Positions 49,745 to 58,224 of a stretch of DNA of 64,000 nucleotides are shown piece by piece. This DNA is from an uncultured Roseovarius sp. (lineage in GTDB: Bacteria; Pseudomonadota; Alphaproteobacteria; Rhodobacterales; Rhodobacteraceae): contig CANMFU010000003.1 of NCBI GenBank assembly GCA_947497295.1, positions 186,001 to 250,000 of the forward strand, in the 5' to 3' direction. Position 1 is the first letter of the stretch. The number at the start of each line of letters is the position of its first letter. The notes under the pieces were generated by a model, which worked only from the letters and a program-made list of their open reading frames with translations, was not told the DNA's origin and ran no database searches. Position numbers and translations under genes: made by a program.

Positions 49745-51124
49745 GTGAGCATCCAGCGCCTTTTCATCGCCAACCGGGGCGAAATCGCGGTTCGGATCGT
49801 GCGCGCGGCGCAAAGCTTGGGCATCCACACCATCCAAGCCCATTCCGAGGCCGACGCCGATATGCTGGCCGTGCGCATGGCCGACGAGGCCGTATGCATC
49901 GGCCCGGCGCAGGCTGCGAAATCCTATCTGGATGTGGCGCGCGTCGTGCAGGCAGCCAATGATGCAGGCGCGGATGCGGTGCATCCCGGCTACGGCTTTC
50001 TGGCCGAAAGCCCCGGCTTTGCCCGCGCGGTCGAGGCGGCGGGCATGATCTTTGTCGGCCCCTCTGCCGACACGATCGAGCGGATGGGCGACAAGGTTTC
50101 GGCCCGGCAGGCCGCCGAGACGGCCGGCGTGCCGGTTGTCGCAGGCTCGGACGGGCGCATTGACGATATGGAAGTTGCGGCCAAACTTGCCGACCAGATC
50201 GGCTATCCTGTCCTGATCAAGGCATCCGCAGGTGGCGGCGGGCGCGGCATCCGCATAGCCCAGACGCCGGGCGATCTGGCCAAACTCGCACCCCAAGCCC
50301 GGCAGGAGGCACAGGCCGCCTTCGGCGATGGCGGCATCTATATCGAAAAGTTCATCCCCCAGCCGCGCCATATCGAAGTGCAGATCATGGGCGACGGCAC
50401 CGATGCGATCCATTGCTTTGAGCGCGAATGCTCGCTCCAGCGCCGCCGCCAGAAGGTGTGGGAGGAGGCGCCGGCCTTCGATCTACCCGAACCCACGCGC
50501 GAGGCGATGTGCGCGTCCGCCGTTAATCTGGCCCGTGCCGTGGGCTATCGCGGCGCAGGCACCGTTGAGTATCTCTATGACGCGGCGTCGGATGAGTTCT
50601 ATTTTATCGAGATGAACACCCGCATTCAGGTCGAACACCCGGTGACCGAAATGGTGACCGGCCTTGATCTGGTTGCCATGATGATCCGCGTCGCGGGCGG
50701 CGAGCCGCTGCCGGTGGTGCAATCTGACATCCATCGCAAGGGCCACGCCATTGAGGTACGGCTGAACGCCGAGGATCCGCTGAACAAGTTCATGCCCTTC
50801 CCCGGTGTCGTCGGCACGCTTGACCTGCCGATCTCGGATGGCATCCGCGTCGATCATTTCCTTTACGAGGGCTACCAGATCCCGCCCTTCTACGACTCGC
50901 TCATCGGCAAGCTGATCGTCCATGCCGGGACGCGCGAGGCGGCCATAGACAAGATGGCGAGCGCGCTGGACGCCATACAGATCGGCGGACTCAAGACCAC
51001 CATCCCGCTGCACAAGGCGCTGGCGAAATCGCCGGACGTGCGCGCAGGCCGCGTCCACACCCAATGGCTGGAGCCGTGGCTGGACGCAGGCAACCTCAAC
51101 AGCCAAACAGGAGGAGCATCGTGA
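49745..51124 (+). CDS. Biotin carboxylase (AccC-like) of the pxp cluster
   Basis: ATP-grasp enzyme that carboxylates biotin from bicarbonate, 459 residues from GTG 49745, one base after the carrier-gene stop. Seen: FIANRGEIAVRIVRAA, the glycine-rich KASAGGGGRGIRIA loop, ECSLQRRRQKVWEEAP and FIEMNTRIQVEHPVTEM. Its stop overlaps the GTG of pxpB by four bases. It is probably not the general fatty-acid AccC because of its position within the pxp cluster, but the genome's other accC copy is not in view. Confidence 0.9.
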   Translation: MSIQRLFIANRGEIAVRIVRAAQSLGIHTIQAHSEADADMLAVRMADEAVCIGPAQAAKSYLDVARVVQAANDAGADAVHPGYGFLAESPGFARAVEAAGMIFVGPSADTIERMGDKVSARQAAETAGVPVVAGSDGRIDDMEVAAKLADQIGYPVLIKASAGGGGRGIRIAQTPGDLAKLAPQARQEAQAAFGDGGIYIEKFIPQPRHIEVQIMGDGTDAIHCFERECSLQRRRQKVWEEAPAFDLPEPTREAMCASAVNLARAVGYRGAGTVEYLYDAASDEFYFIEMNTRIQVEHPVTEMVTGLDLVAMMIRVAGGEPLPVVQSDIHRKGHAIEVRLNAEDPLNKFMPFPGVVGTLDLPISDGIRVDHFLYEGYQIPPFYDSLIGKLIVHAGTREAAIDKMASALDAIQIGGLKTTIPLHKALAKSPDVRAGRVHTQWLEPWLDAGNLNSQTGGAS

Positions 51125-51996
51125 AGACACGGTATTCATACGGCGGCGACGAGCATATCTTTGTCGAGATGGATGAGGAAATGTCGCTGGACGCCTTTTT
51201 CAAATCACTCGCCATGAGCAATGCGGCGAAGGACGCCAACGTCGACGGCGTGCGCGAAATCTGCCCGGCAAATGCCTCCTTTCAGGTGCGGTATGATCCC
51301 GACGTGATCGCCCCCGAAAATATGATGGCTAAATTAAAAGAGTTTGAAGAAAAGGCCATCAACGCCGAAAAGCGTCTGGAGACGCGGATCATTGAGGTGC
51401 CCGTCTTCTATCAGGATCCGTGGACACACGACTGCGTCATGCGCTTTCGCGAGCGCCATCAGGACCCCTCGGGGACCGATCTGGACTATGCCGCGCGCAT
51501 CAATGGCTATGACAGCGCCGAAGCATTCATCGAGGCGCACCACAGCGCGCCATGGTTCGTGTCGATGGTCGGGTTCGTGTCCGGCCTGCCTTTCCTCTAC
51601 CAGTTGGTCGAGCGGGAAAAGCAGCTTCAGGTGCCCAAATACCTCAAGCCGCGCACCGACACGCCCAAGCAGACGGTCGGCTATGGCGGCTGTTTCTCCT
51701 GCATCTATTCCGTGCGCGGCGCGGGCGGGTATCAGATGTTCGGCATCACCCCGATGACGATCTTTGATGCCGATCAAAAGGTCAGCTACCTCAAGGACTT
51801 CATGGTGTTCTTCAAACCCGGCGACATTGTCAAATGGAAGCCGATCGACCGCGCCGAATATGACCGCATCCTGAAGGGTGTCGAGGACGGCACCTATACG
51901 CCCCGCATCGCCGAGGTGACCTTCGATCTGGAAGATTTCAACACCGACATGAACGTCACCAACGCCAAGCTGATGGAGGCTCTCAATGACGTTTGA
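51121..51996 (+). CDS. pxpB: PxpB/KipI-like carboxyltransferase subunit (AHS1 type)
   Basis: 291 residues from GTG 51121, with GGAGGAGC upstream; longer than KipI of B. subtilis (about 240). It has the AHS1-type fold with GGCFSCIYSVRGAGGYQMFG. The C-terminal part (FKPGDIVKWKPIDRAEYDRI, then DGTYTPRIAEVTFDLEDF) resembles the AHS1 region of urea carboxylase more than that of KipI, as far as I can judge from memory of that family. It overlaps accC by four and pxpC by eleven bases, so subunits are co-translated. Confidence 0.85.
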   Translation: MKTRYSYGGDEHIFVEMDEEMSLDAFFKSLAMSNAAKDANVDGVREICPANASFQVRYDPDVIAPENMMAKLKEFEEKAINAEKRLETRIIEVPVFYQDPWTHDCVMRFRERHQDPSGTDLDYAARINGYDSAEAFIEAHHSAPWFVSMVGFVSGLPFLYQLVEREKQLQVPKYLKPRTDTPKQTVGYGGCFSCIYSVRGAGGYQMFGITPMTIFDADQKVSYLKDFMVFFKPGDIVKWKPIDRAEYDRILKGVEDGTYTPRIAEVTFDLEDFNTDMNVTNAKLMEALNDV

Positions 51997-52957
51997 AGTG
52001 ATCAAACCCGGCCTTTTGACCACCATTCAGGATCTGGGGCGTCCGGGCTACTTCCACCTCGGCATTCCCGAGGGCGGCGCGATGGACCGCGCGGCGATGC
52101 GCATCGCCAACATGCTGGTCGGCAACCCCGAGGATGCCGCGGGGCTGGAGGCGGTGTTCATGGGGCCGGAGCTGAAATTTAACCACGATGCACTGGTTTC
52201 CGTCGCCGGGGCGGAAATGCCCGTATTCGTCGATGGCGAACCGCGCGCCTGCTGGGCGTCCTTTGCGGTCAAGGCAGGCCAGACGCTGAAATTCGGCTAC
52301 CTGAAAACCGGCGCGCGTATCTATATCGCCATCGCTGGAGGCATCGACACGCCCCCGGCCCTTGGCAGCCGGTCCACCTATCCCATCGGTGCGCTTGGTG
52401 GCTTTGAGGGGCGCGCACTGGCTGCGGGTGACACCGTGCCGGTCGGCAAGGCGCCCGCCAACGCCAAAGAGCGAACGCTGGATCAAAGCCTGCTGGCGAC
52501 GCAGCCAAAACCGGCGGAATTGCGCGTTTTGCCGGGACTCTACTGGCACCGTCTGACGAAAGGTTCGCAACAGCAGTTCTTTGACGACGAATGGAGGGTC
52601 GCGCCCGAGGCCGACCGCATGGGATACCGGTTCCGCGGCGGCCATTCGATGGAGTTTGTCGAGCGCGAGCAGCCTTTCGGCGCAGGCTCGGACCCGTCGA
52701 ACATCGTTGATGGCTGCTATTCCTACGGCTCGATCCAGATCCCCGGCGGAACGGAGCCCATCGTGCTGCACCGCGACGCAGTGTCGGGCGGCGGGTATTT
52801 CACCATCGGCGCGGTCATTTCCGCCGATATGGATCTGATCGGACAGCTCCAGCCCAACACGCCGGTCCGGTTCCGGCAGGTCGACATGACCGAAGCGCTG
52901 GACGCGCGCCACGAACGCCTCGCCCGGCTGGAAAAGATCCGCGCGACCCTCACCTGA
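51986..52957 (+). CDS. pxpC: PxpC/KipA-like carboxyltransferase subunit (AHS2 type)
   Basis: 323 residues. MTFEVIKPGLLTTIQDLGRP, GAMDRAAMRIANMLVGNPED, GSRSTYPIGALGGFEGRAL and QIPGGTEPIVLHRDAVSGGG are AHS2/KipA hallmarks. It forms a heteromer with PxpB in homologous systems. The stop codon lies in a perfect hairpin (52941-52966). The transporter genes follow 66 bases later. Confidence 0.88.
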   Translation: MTFEVIKPGLLTTIQDLGRPGYFHLGIPEGGAMDRAAMRIANMLVGNPEDAAGLEAVFMGPELKFNHDALVSVAGAEMPVFVDGEPRACWASFAVKAGQTLKFGYLKTGARIYIAIAGGIDTPPALGSRSTYPIGALGGFEGRALAAGDTVPVGKAPANAKERTLDQSLLATQPKPAELRVLPGLYWHRLTKGSQQQFFDDEWRVAPEADRMGYRFRGGHSMEFVEREQPFGAGSDPSNIVDGCYSYGSIQIPGGTEPIVLHRDAVSGGGYFTIGAVISADMDLIGQLQPNTPVRFRQVDMTEALDARHERLARLEKIRATLT

Positions 52958-52997
52958 GGGTCGCGCCACAATCAAAAGAGGCGGGCAAAAGCCCGCC
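52941..52997 (+). other. Two hairpins between the enzyme and transporter genes
   Basis: GCGCGACCCT (52941-52950) pairs with AGGGTCGCGC (52957-52966), with the pxpC stop codon at the loop edge; then GGCGGGC (52980-52986) pairs with GCCCGCC (52991-52997), followed by ATAAAAACC. The second may act as a partial terminator or mRNA stabiliser ahead of the binding-protein gene. Confidence 0.6.
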
Positions 52998-53023
52998 CAT
53001 AAAAACCAAGGGAGTATCGACCA

Positions 53024-54103
53024 ATGACCAGGAGTTTGACCAGACTGACACTCACCACGGCGCTGACAGCGGCATTCTTGCCGGGCGCGGCGCTGGCGCA
53101 GGACGCGTGGTTCCCCTACCCCGCCGAGGAAACGACACCAGCGTTTGACGCGGGTGGCACGCGCAGCGCCGTGACCTACGAGGCGCTGGACAAGTCCGAA
53201 AAGGCATGGAGCATCTGCGCCGTTCTGCCCCATATGAAAGACGCCTACTTCCTCGGCGTCGACTATGGTCTGGTCGAAGAGGCCCGCCGCCTTGGCGTCA
53301 AGCTGAACGTGACCGAGGCGGGCGGGTATACCGAACTGGCCACCCAGATCAGCCAGATCGAAGATTGCGTCGCAGGCGGCGCCGATGCGGTGATCGTCGG
53401 GGCGATTTCCTTTGACGGTCTGAATTCGGTCATCGCCGAAGTGGCCGGCAAGGGCATTCCGGTGATTGACGTGATCAACGGCGTTTCGTCGCAGGATATC
53501 GCCGCCAAGGCGCTGGTATCGTTCAACACGATGGGCAGCGAGATCGGCAAGTATCTGGCCGAGAAGCACCCGGCAGGCAGTGATGAGGTCACTGTCGGCT
53601 GGTTCCCCGGCCCGGCCGGCGCCGGTTGGGTCGAGGCGGCAAATACCGGCTTTATGGCCGCTGTCGAGGGGTCCGCCGTCACCGTGCTGGAGCCGCGCTA
53701 TGGCGACACCGGCAAAGAGGCGCAGCTGAAGCTGGTCGAGGACGTGCTGCAAGCCAATCCCGAGGTTGACTATATCGCCGGCACCGCCGTGACGGCAGAG
53801 GCAGCGCAAGGCGCCCTCCGCTCGCGCGGACTAGCGGAGCAGACCGGCATCCTGGCCTTTTACCTGACGCCCGGCGTCTGGACGGGGATTGAGCGGGGGT
53901 TCATCACCGCCGCGCCGGCGGATTCCATGGTAATTCAGGCGCGCATGGCGGTCGATCAAGCCGTTCGCATCCTTGAGGGCAAGGACGTGATTAAGCATGT
54001 CGGCCCCAGGATATTCGTCATCAATCAGGACAATATCGCCGAGACCGACCGCAGCACCGTGCTGCCCCCCGAAGATTTCTCGCCGGTCTTCTCAGTCCAA
54101 TAA
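53024..54103 (+). CDS. TorT-like periplasmic binding protein of an ABC importer
   Basis: 359 residues with a signal peptide (LTLTTALTAAFLPGAALAQD). The periplasmic-binding-protein-like fold I is marked by ICAVLPHMKDAYFLGVDYG, ISQIEDCVAGGADAVIVGAI and DYIAGTAVTAEAAQGALRS. It is most like TorT, the TMAO-sensing protein, but no TorS/TorR genes are near and an ABC ATPase and permease follow, so an uptake role is more likely. Start ATG 53024 has AAGGGAG upstream. The ligand is unknown; the neighbouring pxp enzymes suggest an amide, lactam or urea-like compound. Confidence 0.85.
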   Translation: MTRSLTRLTLTTALTAAFLPGAALAQDAWFPYPAEETTPAFDAGGTRSAVTYEALDKSEKAWSICAVLPHMKDAYFLGVDYGLVEEARRLGVKLNVTEAGGYTELATQISQIEDCVAGGADAVIVGAISFDGLNSVIAEVAGKGIPVIDVINGVSSQDIAAKALVSFNTMGSEIGKYLAEKHPAGSDEVTVGWFPGPAGAGWVEAANTGFMAAVEGSAVTVLEPRYGDTGKEAQLKLVEDVLQANPEVDYIAGTAVTAEAAQGALRSRGLAEQTGILAFYLTPGVWTGIERGFITAAPADSMVIQARMAVDQAVRILEGKDVIKHVGPRIFVINQDNIAETDRSTVLPPEDFSPVFSVQ

Positions 54104-54150
54104 CCTGAACCCAGCCGCCCGGCGGCTCCCTTCAAAGCGCGCATGCAATA

Positions 54151-55653
54151 ATGACTGATACCCCCATGATCCAGACACGGCGCCTGACACGGGTCTACCC
54201 CGGCGTCGTCGCGCTGGAGGATGTTGATTTCGACGTGATGGCGGGCGAAGTCCATGTGCTGTTCGGCGAGAACGGGGCCGGTAAATCAACGCTGATCTCG
54301 CTGCTGGCGGGGGCCAACATTCCGTCGGAGGGCGAGATTTTGGTCGACGGCCGCAGAGTGCGCTTTGGCTCGGTCGCGGATGCGCAGGCGGCTGGCATCT
54401 ATACCGTCTTCCAGGAATTCTCGCTGATCCCCACTATGACAGTTGCCCAAAATATGTTTCTGGGCCGCGAGCCGGGCTATGGCCCGTTTACAGACCACCG
54501 CGCCATGCGCAATGCCGCTCAGGCGCTGCTGGACAGTCTCGGCTTTGATGTGCCGACGGGTGCGGTGGTCGCGCATCTCAGCCGGGCGCAACAGCAGATG
54601 GTCGAAATCGCCAAGGCGCATCGCGGCGACCCAAAGGTGCTGATCCTGGACGAGCCGACGGCGTCGTTGACCGACCGCGAAGTTGACCACCTGTTTAAGA
54701 CGATCCTGCGCTTGCGGCAGCAGGGCGTTGCGATCATCTATATCTCGCACCGCATCCACGAATTCGAGCGTATCGCAGACCGTGTCACCGTGCTGCGCGA
54801 CGGCGCCTGTATTGGCACCACCCTGATGGCCGATACCGACGAGGCGACGCTGGTCGAAATGATGGTTGGGCGCGCGATCCGCGACATTTATCCCCAGATA
54901 GCTCACATGGCAGGCCGCGTGCTGCTTGAGGTGGAGAACCTGAACGCATGGGGCGTGCGCGGCGCGTCCCTGACCGCCCGGCGCGGCGAGGTGCTGGGAA
55001 TCGCCGGACTGGTCGGCTCGGGCAAATCGCGCCTGTTCCGCGCACTTATGGGTATCCAGCCGGTTCGCAGCGGTACTGTCCGCTGGAAGAGCGCGGATAT
55101 CACCGGCGTTCCCACCCGGCATATTATGGCTGCGGGCATCCATTACCTGACGTCTGATCGCAAGAGCGAGGGCCTGGATCTGGCCAAGAGCGGCTGGCAG
55201 AACCTATGCATCGACCTGATGATGGGACGCGACACGCGCGGGACGTTCATCCGGCCCCGCGCGCTGCGTGACGCGGCCGCCGACATCTTCGCGACGGTCG
55301 AGCTGCGCGAAAGCTATCGTCCGAAACCCGTCGTGCAACTGTCCGGCGGCAACCAGCAAAAGGTGCTTTTCGCCAAAAGCCTGGGCCATGAAGCCGAGCT
55401 TTACATCTTTGACGAGCCGACAGTCGGCGTGGATATGGGGACGCGCGCGGCGATTTACGGATTGATCCGCAAAATTTGCCTCTCGGGCAAGGCGGTGATC
55501 GTGATCTCATCTGATCTGCCCGAAGTGCTGAATCTTGCGCACCGCGTGCTGGTAATGGCCGAGGGCCGTATTTCCGCCGAGCTGACCGGCGATCAGCGCG
55601 CAGAAGATAACGTGCTGCGCCATTTCTTTGACGAAACAGGAGAAACCGCATGA
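54151..55653 (+). CDS. Ribose-type ABC importer, double ATP-binding protein
   Basis: 500 residues with two nucleotide-binding domains, as in RbsA/XylG. Domain 1: Walker A GENGAGKSTL, signature LSRAQQQMVEIAK, Walker B VLILDEPTAS. Domain 2: degenerate P-loop GLVGSGKSRLF, signature LSGGNQQKVLFAKSL, Walker B LYIFDEPTVGVD. ATG 54151 or 54166 could be the start. It overlaps the permease gene by four bases. Confidence 0.93.
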   Translation: MTDTPMIQTRRLTRVYPGVVALEDVDFDVMAGEVHVLFGENGAGKSTLISLLAGANIPSEGEILVDGRRVRFGSVADAQAAGIYTVFQEFSLIPTMTVAQNMFLGREPGYGPFTDHRAMRNAAQALLDSLGFDVPTGAVVAHLSRAQQQMVEIAKAHRGDPKVLILDEPTASLTDREVDHLFKTILRLRQQGVAIIYISHRIHEFERIADRVTVLRDGACIGTTLMADTDEATLVEMMVGRAIRDIYPQIAHMAGRVLLEVENLNAWGVRGASLTARRGEVLGIAGLVGSGKSRLFRALMGIQPVRSGTVRWKSADITGVPTRHIMAAGIHYLTSDRKSEGLDLAKSGWQNLCIDLMMGRDTRGTFIRPRALRDAAADIFATVELRESYRPKPVVQLSGGNQQKVLFAKSLGHEAELYIFDEPTVGVDMGTRAAIYGLIRKICLSGKAVIVISSDLPEVLNLAHRVLVMAEGRISAELTGDQRAEDNVLRHFFDETGETA

Positions 55654-56666
55654 CGCCTCCCACCGGCCCGGATGCTGCGCCGCAGGACAATCTGCTGAAA
55701 CGGGTGTTTATCCGTGTGGGCGTCCTGCCTTTTTTCCTTGGGATTGCGTTGATTGTGTTCACCATCCTGTCGGACAAGTTTCTGACGGTTCAGAATCTGG
55801 TCAATGTGGGGCGTCAGTCGGTTTATCTGATCCTTGTGTCGCTGGGCCAGATGCTGGTGCTGATCTCGGGCGGCTTCGATCTGTCGGTCGGTACCGTCAT
55901 CGCGCTCAGCTCGGTCGTGTCGGCAACTGTGATGGTGGCGATGGTGCCGGTATTCCCCGATGCGGTCTGGCTGGCGATTGCAATTGGCGCGCTTGCGGGC
56001 TTCGGCGCCGCCATCGTCGTCGGCGGGATTAACGGCATTGGCGTCGCCGTGTTCGAAGTGTCGCCCTTCATCATGACGCTGGGCGTCTCGTCGGTCGGCG
56101 CGGGTCTTGCGCTGTTCCTGACGGGCGGTATCCCGGTGTCCGGCCTGCCCTACGCGTTCGGCAACGTCTTTGGCTTTGGCCGCCTCTGGGGCATTCCGGT
56201 GCCGGTGATCGTGGCGGCGGTCTGCATCGCACTGATGTGGGTTTTCATGTCGCGCACCCGTCTGGGCGCGCAGATCTACGCCGTGGGTGGCAATATCAAG
56301 GCCGCGCATCTGTCGGCCATCAACACGCGCCGGACGCTGATGATTGCCTATATACTGTGCGCGCTGATCGCCGCGCTGACCGGCCTTTTGCTGACCGCGC
56401 GGATCGAATCCGGCGAGGCGAATCTGGGCGGCACCATCGCACTGGAATCCATCGCCGCCTGCGTGATCGCGGGGGTTTCACTGCGCGGCGGCCTGGGCCG
56501 GGTCGAAAACGTGGTTCTGGGCGGATTCTTCATCATCCTGGTGCAGAACGGCATGAACCTGGCGCAGGTCAGTTCCTATATGCAGATGGTCCTGCTGGGC
56601 ACGCTTCTTATCCTCGCCGTAATCTTCGATCAGCTTCGATTCCGCATGATCATGCGCGGGCGCTGA
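55650..56666 (+). CDS. Ribose-type ABC importer permease
   Basis: 338 residues with about ten membrane spans (FFLGIALIVFTILSDKFL near the N-terminus), SGGFDLSVGTVIALSSVVSA and GGNIKAAHLSAINTRR, features of the RbsC/XylH family. Fits with the ATPase and binding protein just upstream. It ends the 48.7-56.7-kb operon; a 157-base gap to dps follows, in which the dps promoter lies. Confidence 0.93.
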   Translation: MTPPTGPDAAPQDNLLKRVFIRVGVLPFFLGIALIVFTILSDKFLTVQNLVNVGRQSVYLILVSLGQMLVLISGGFDLSVGTVIALSSVVSATVMVAMVPVFPDAVWLAIAIGALAGFGAAIVVGGINGIGVAVFEVSPFIMTLGVSSVGAGLALFLTGGIPVSGLPYAFGNVFGFGRLWGIPVPVIVAAVCIALMWVFMSRTRLGAQIYAVGGNIKAAHLSAINTRRTLMIAYILCALIAALTGLLLTARIESGEANLGGTIALESIAACVIAGVSLRGGLGRVENVVLGGFFIILVQNGMNLAQVSSYMQMVLLGTLLILAVIFDQLRFRMIMRGR

Positions 56667-56727
56667 CACTGCGCCGCGACCGCTTGTCGCAGATCGCGTG
56701 CTAAGTCGTTTAATGTGGGCGCTGGGT

Positions 56728-56753
56728 GGAACCGTAGCGCCTCGTGCTGCGTA
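56728..56753 (+). promoter_or_regulatory. EcfG-like promoter of dps
   Basis: GGAAC (56728-56732), a 17-base spacer and CGTA (56750-56753), one base off the CGTT consensus, about 70 bases before the dps ATG. dps is commonly in the EcfG regulon. Confidence 0.5.
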
Positions 56754-56823
56754 ATAGTGTCAGAGACCGCGGGCGGGGTTTACATCCCTTCCCTGCGAAG
56801 CGACCTAATCGAAAGGACATTAC

Positions 56824-57312
56824 ATGACAGAGAAGTTCACAGACTACCTCAGCGACAACGCCCGCGAAGCATCGATCAACCACCTGAACACCTCACTCGC
56901 GACAGGTATCCAACTGCAACTGGCGTTGAAACAGGCGCATTGGAATATCAAAGGCCCCAGCTTTATCGGAATTCACGAGCTTCTGGACGAGGTTCGCGCA
57001 CGCATGGACGAACATGTAGACGTAATCGCCGAGCGTATTGTCATCTTGGGCGGCACCGCCGATGGAACGCTGGAAGGCGTCGAAAAGAATGGCAAGCTTG
57101 ACGGTTACCCACGCGATGCGGTCCACCAGGACACGCACATCGACGAGCTGAAAAAGCGGATGATGCAATTCGTGACGCTGGTACATGAAGGCATGAAAGA
57201 AGTCGGCGACGCGGGCGACGAGGAAACTGCAGACCTCTACACCGCCGTCAGCCGCGGTGTCAGCAAAGATGCATGGTTTATCGGCGGGCATCACACTGCT
57301 GCCAAAAAGTAA
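56824..57312 (+). CDS. dps: Dps ferritin-like DNA-protection protein
   Basis: Dodecameric iron-storing, DNA-binding protein of stress and stationary phase, 162 residues. The ferroxidase ligands are readable with the E. coli spacing: H39 (QAHWN), H51 (GIHELLDEV), D66 and E70 (HVDVIAERI). The short N-terminus lacks the lysine tail of E. coli Dps, so DNA binding may be weaker. GAAAGGACATT precedes ATG 56824. An EcfG-like promoter is 70 bases upstream, and a terminator follows. Confidence 0.95.
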   Translation: MTEKFTDYLSDNAREASINHLNTSLATGIQLQLALKQAHWNIKGPSFIGIHELLDEVRARMDEHVDVIAERIVILGGTADGTLEGVEKNGKLDGYPRDAVHQDTHIDELKKRMMQFVTLVHEGMKEVGDAGDEETADLYTAVSRGVSKDAWFIGGHHTAAKK

Positions 57313-57340
57313 TTCGCTTTAGTTTGGTAACGAGTTTCAA

Positions 57341-57367
57341 GGGGCTGGCCGAATGGCCGCCCTTTTT
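57341..57367 (+). terminator. Terminator after dps
   Basis: GGGGCTGGCC pairs imperfectly with GGCCGCCC around GAAT, followed by TTTTTG. Confidence 0.7.
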
Positions 57368-57380
57368 GTTGCCCGCAGCG

Positions 57381-58133
57381 TTACAGCAAGTGCGTCGCAG
57401 TAAAGGCGAGCAGAAACCCTACTGCAGCAATTGGCCCTGAGAGGGCATGAATTTCGTCAAATGCTTCGGGAATCATCGTGTCGATCAGCATGACAAAGAT
57501 CGCTCCGGCGGCAAAGGCAGTGGCTGCCGCAATCCAGAACGGCGCCAGCGATCCGATCACGGTATAACCCAGAAACGCCGCACAGCTACACGCCAGCGTG
57601 ATGGCGATCCAGATGCCAAAAATATAGGCAGCCGATTTGCCTGCCCGTTTCATTCCGATGGTACTGGACAGTCCTTCGGGGATGTTTGAGATCACGATTG
57701 CCAGCAGCGTCACCAGCGCCACGCCTTCGCCGTCCAATAGCGATATACCGATCGCCGCGCTTTCGGGAATACCGTCCAGCAGTGATCCGATGGCGATGGC
57801 CAGCGATGCGGCGGCACTGGCAGCAGGAGCGCGGCCCGAAACCTTGCGCTCGCGTGCGCCTGCCCGCGCAAGTACGGCGTTTGCCAGCGCATAGAGCGCC
57901 GCGCCGCCGACAAAGCCGGTAACAGCGGCGCCGGTGCCGCTGATGCTGAACGCCTCGTCCATGAGGTTGAACGCCAGCGCCGACACCAGCACACCGATCC
58001 CGAACGCCATAATCGACGATGCAAGCACGGCAGGCAGGCGCAGGAAATATCCCGCAGCGGCACCCACCAGCAGCGCACCACCCGCAACCAGTCCCCATAG
58101 GGCCGCCTGCACTCCCACTGGGATCAGCTCCAT
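57381..58133 (-). CDS. ZIP-family metal transporter
   Basis: 250 residues from ATG 58133 (MELIPVGVQAALWGLVAGG); the frame stays open to 58241 but enters the leader of the divergent gene. Eight apparent spans. The ZIP metal-site motif ISNIPEGLSST lies in the fourth span and a second site in DGIPESAAIG (span five). It probably takes up zinc or another divalent metal, but some ZIP proteins have other ions. No Zur box was identified. Convergent with dps, divergent from the hemN-like gene. Confidence 0.88.
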   Translation of the reverse strand: MELIPVGVQAALWGLVAGGALLVGAAAGYFLRLPAVLASSIMAFGIGVLVSALAFNLMDEAFSISGTGAAVTGFVGGAALYALANAVLARAGARERKVSGRAPAASAAASLAIAIGSLLDGIPESAAIGISLLDGEGVALVTLLAIVISNIPEGLSSTIGMKRAGKSAAYIFGIWIAITLACSCAAFLGYTVIGSLAPFWIAAATAFAAGAIFVMLIDTMIPEAFDEIHALSGPIAAVGFLLAFTATHLL

Positions 58134-58176
58134 CAAAACATACCTTTCGACGATGCTGCGCAATATCGCGCCAAGT

Positions 58177-58190
58177 TTGATCTGGCACAA
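58177..58190 (+). promoter_or_regulatory. FNR-like box upstream of the coproporphyrinogen dehydrogenase gene
   Basis: TTGAT-CTGG-CACAA matches the FNR/FnrL consensus TTGAT-N4-ATCAA at eight of ten defined positions and lies 44 bases before the ATG. FnrL control of hemN is known in Rhodobacter. Confidence 0.4.
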
Positions 58191-58224
58191 GGTCTGCGCC
58201 GCACAGTTGTGCGACAGCATCCAC

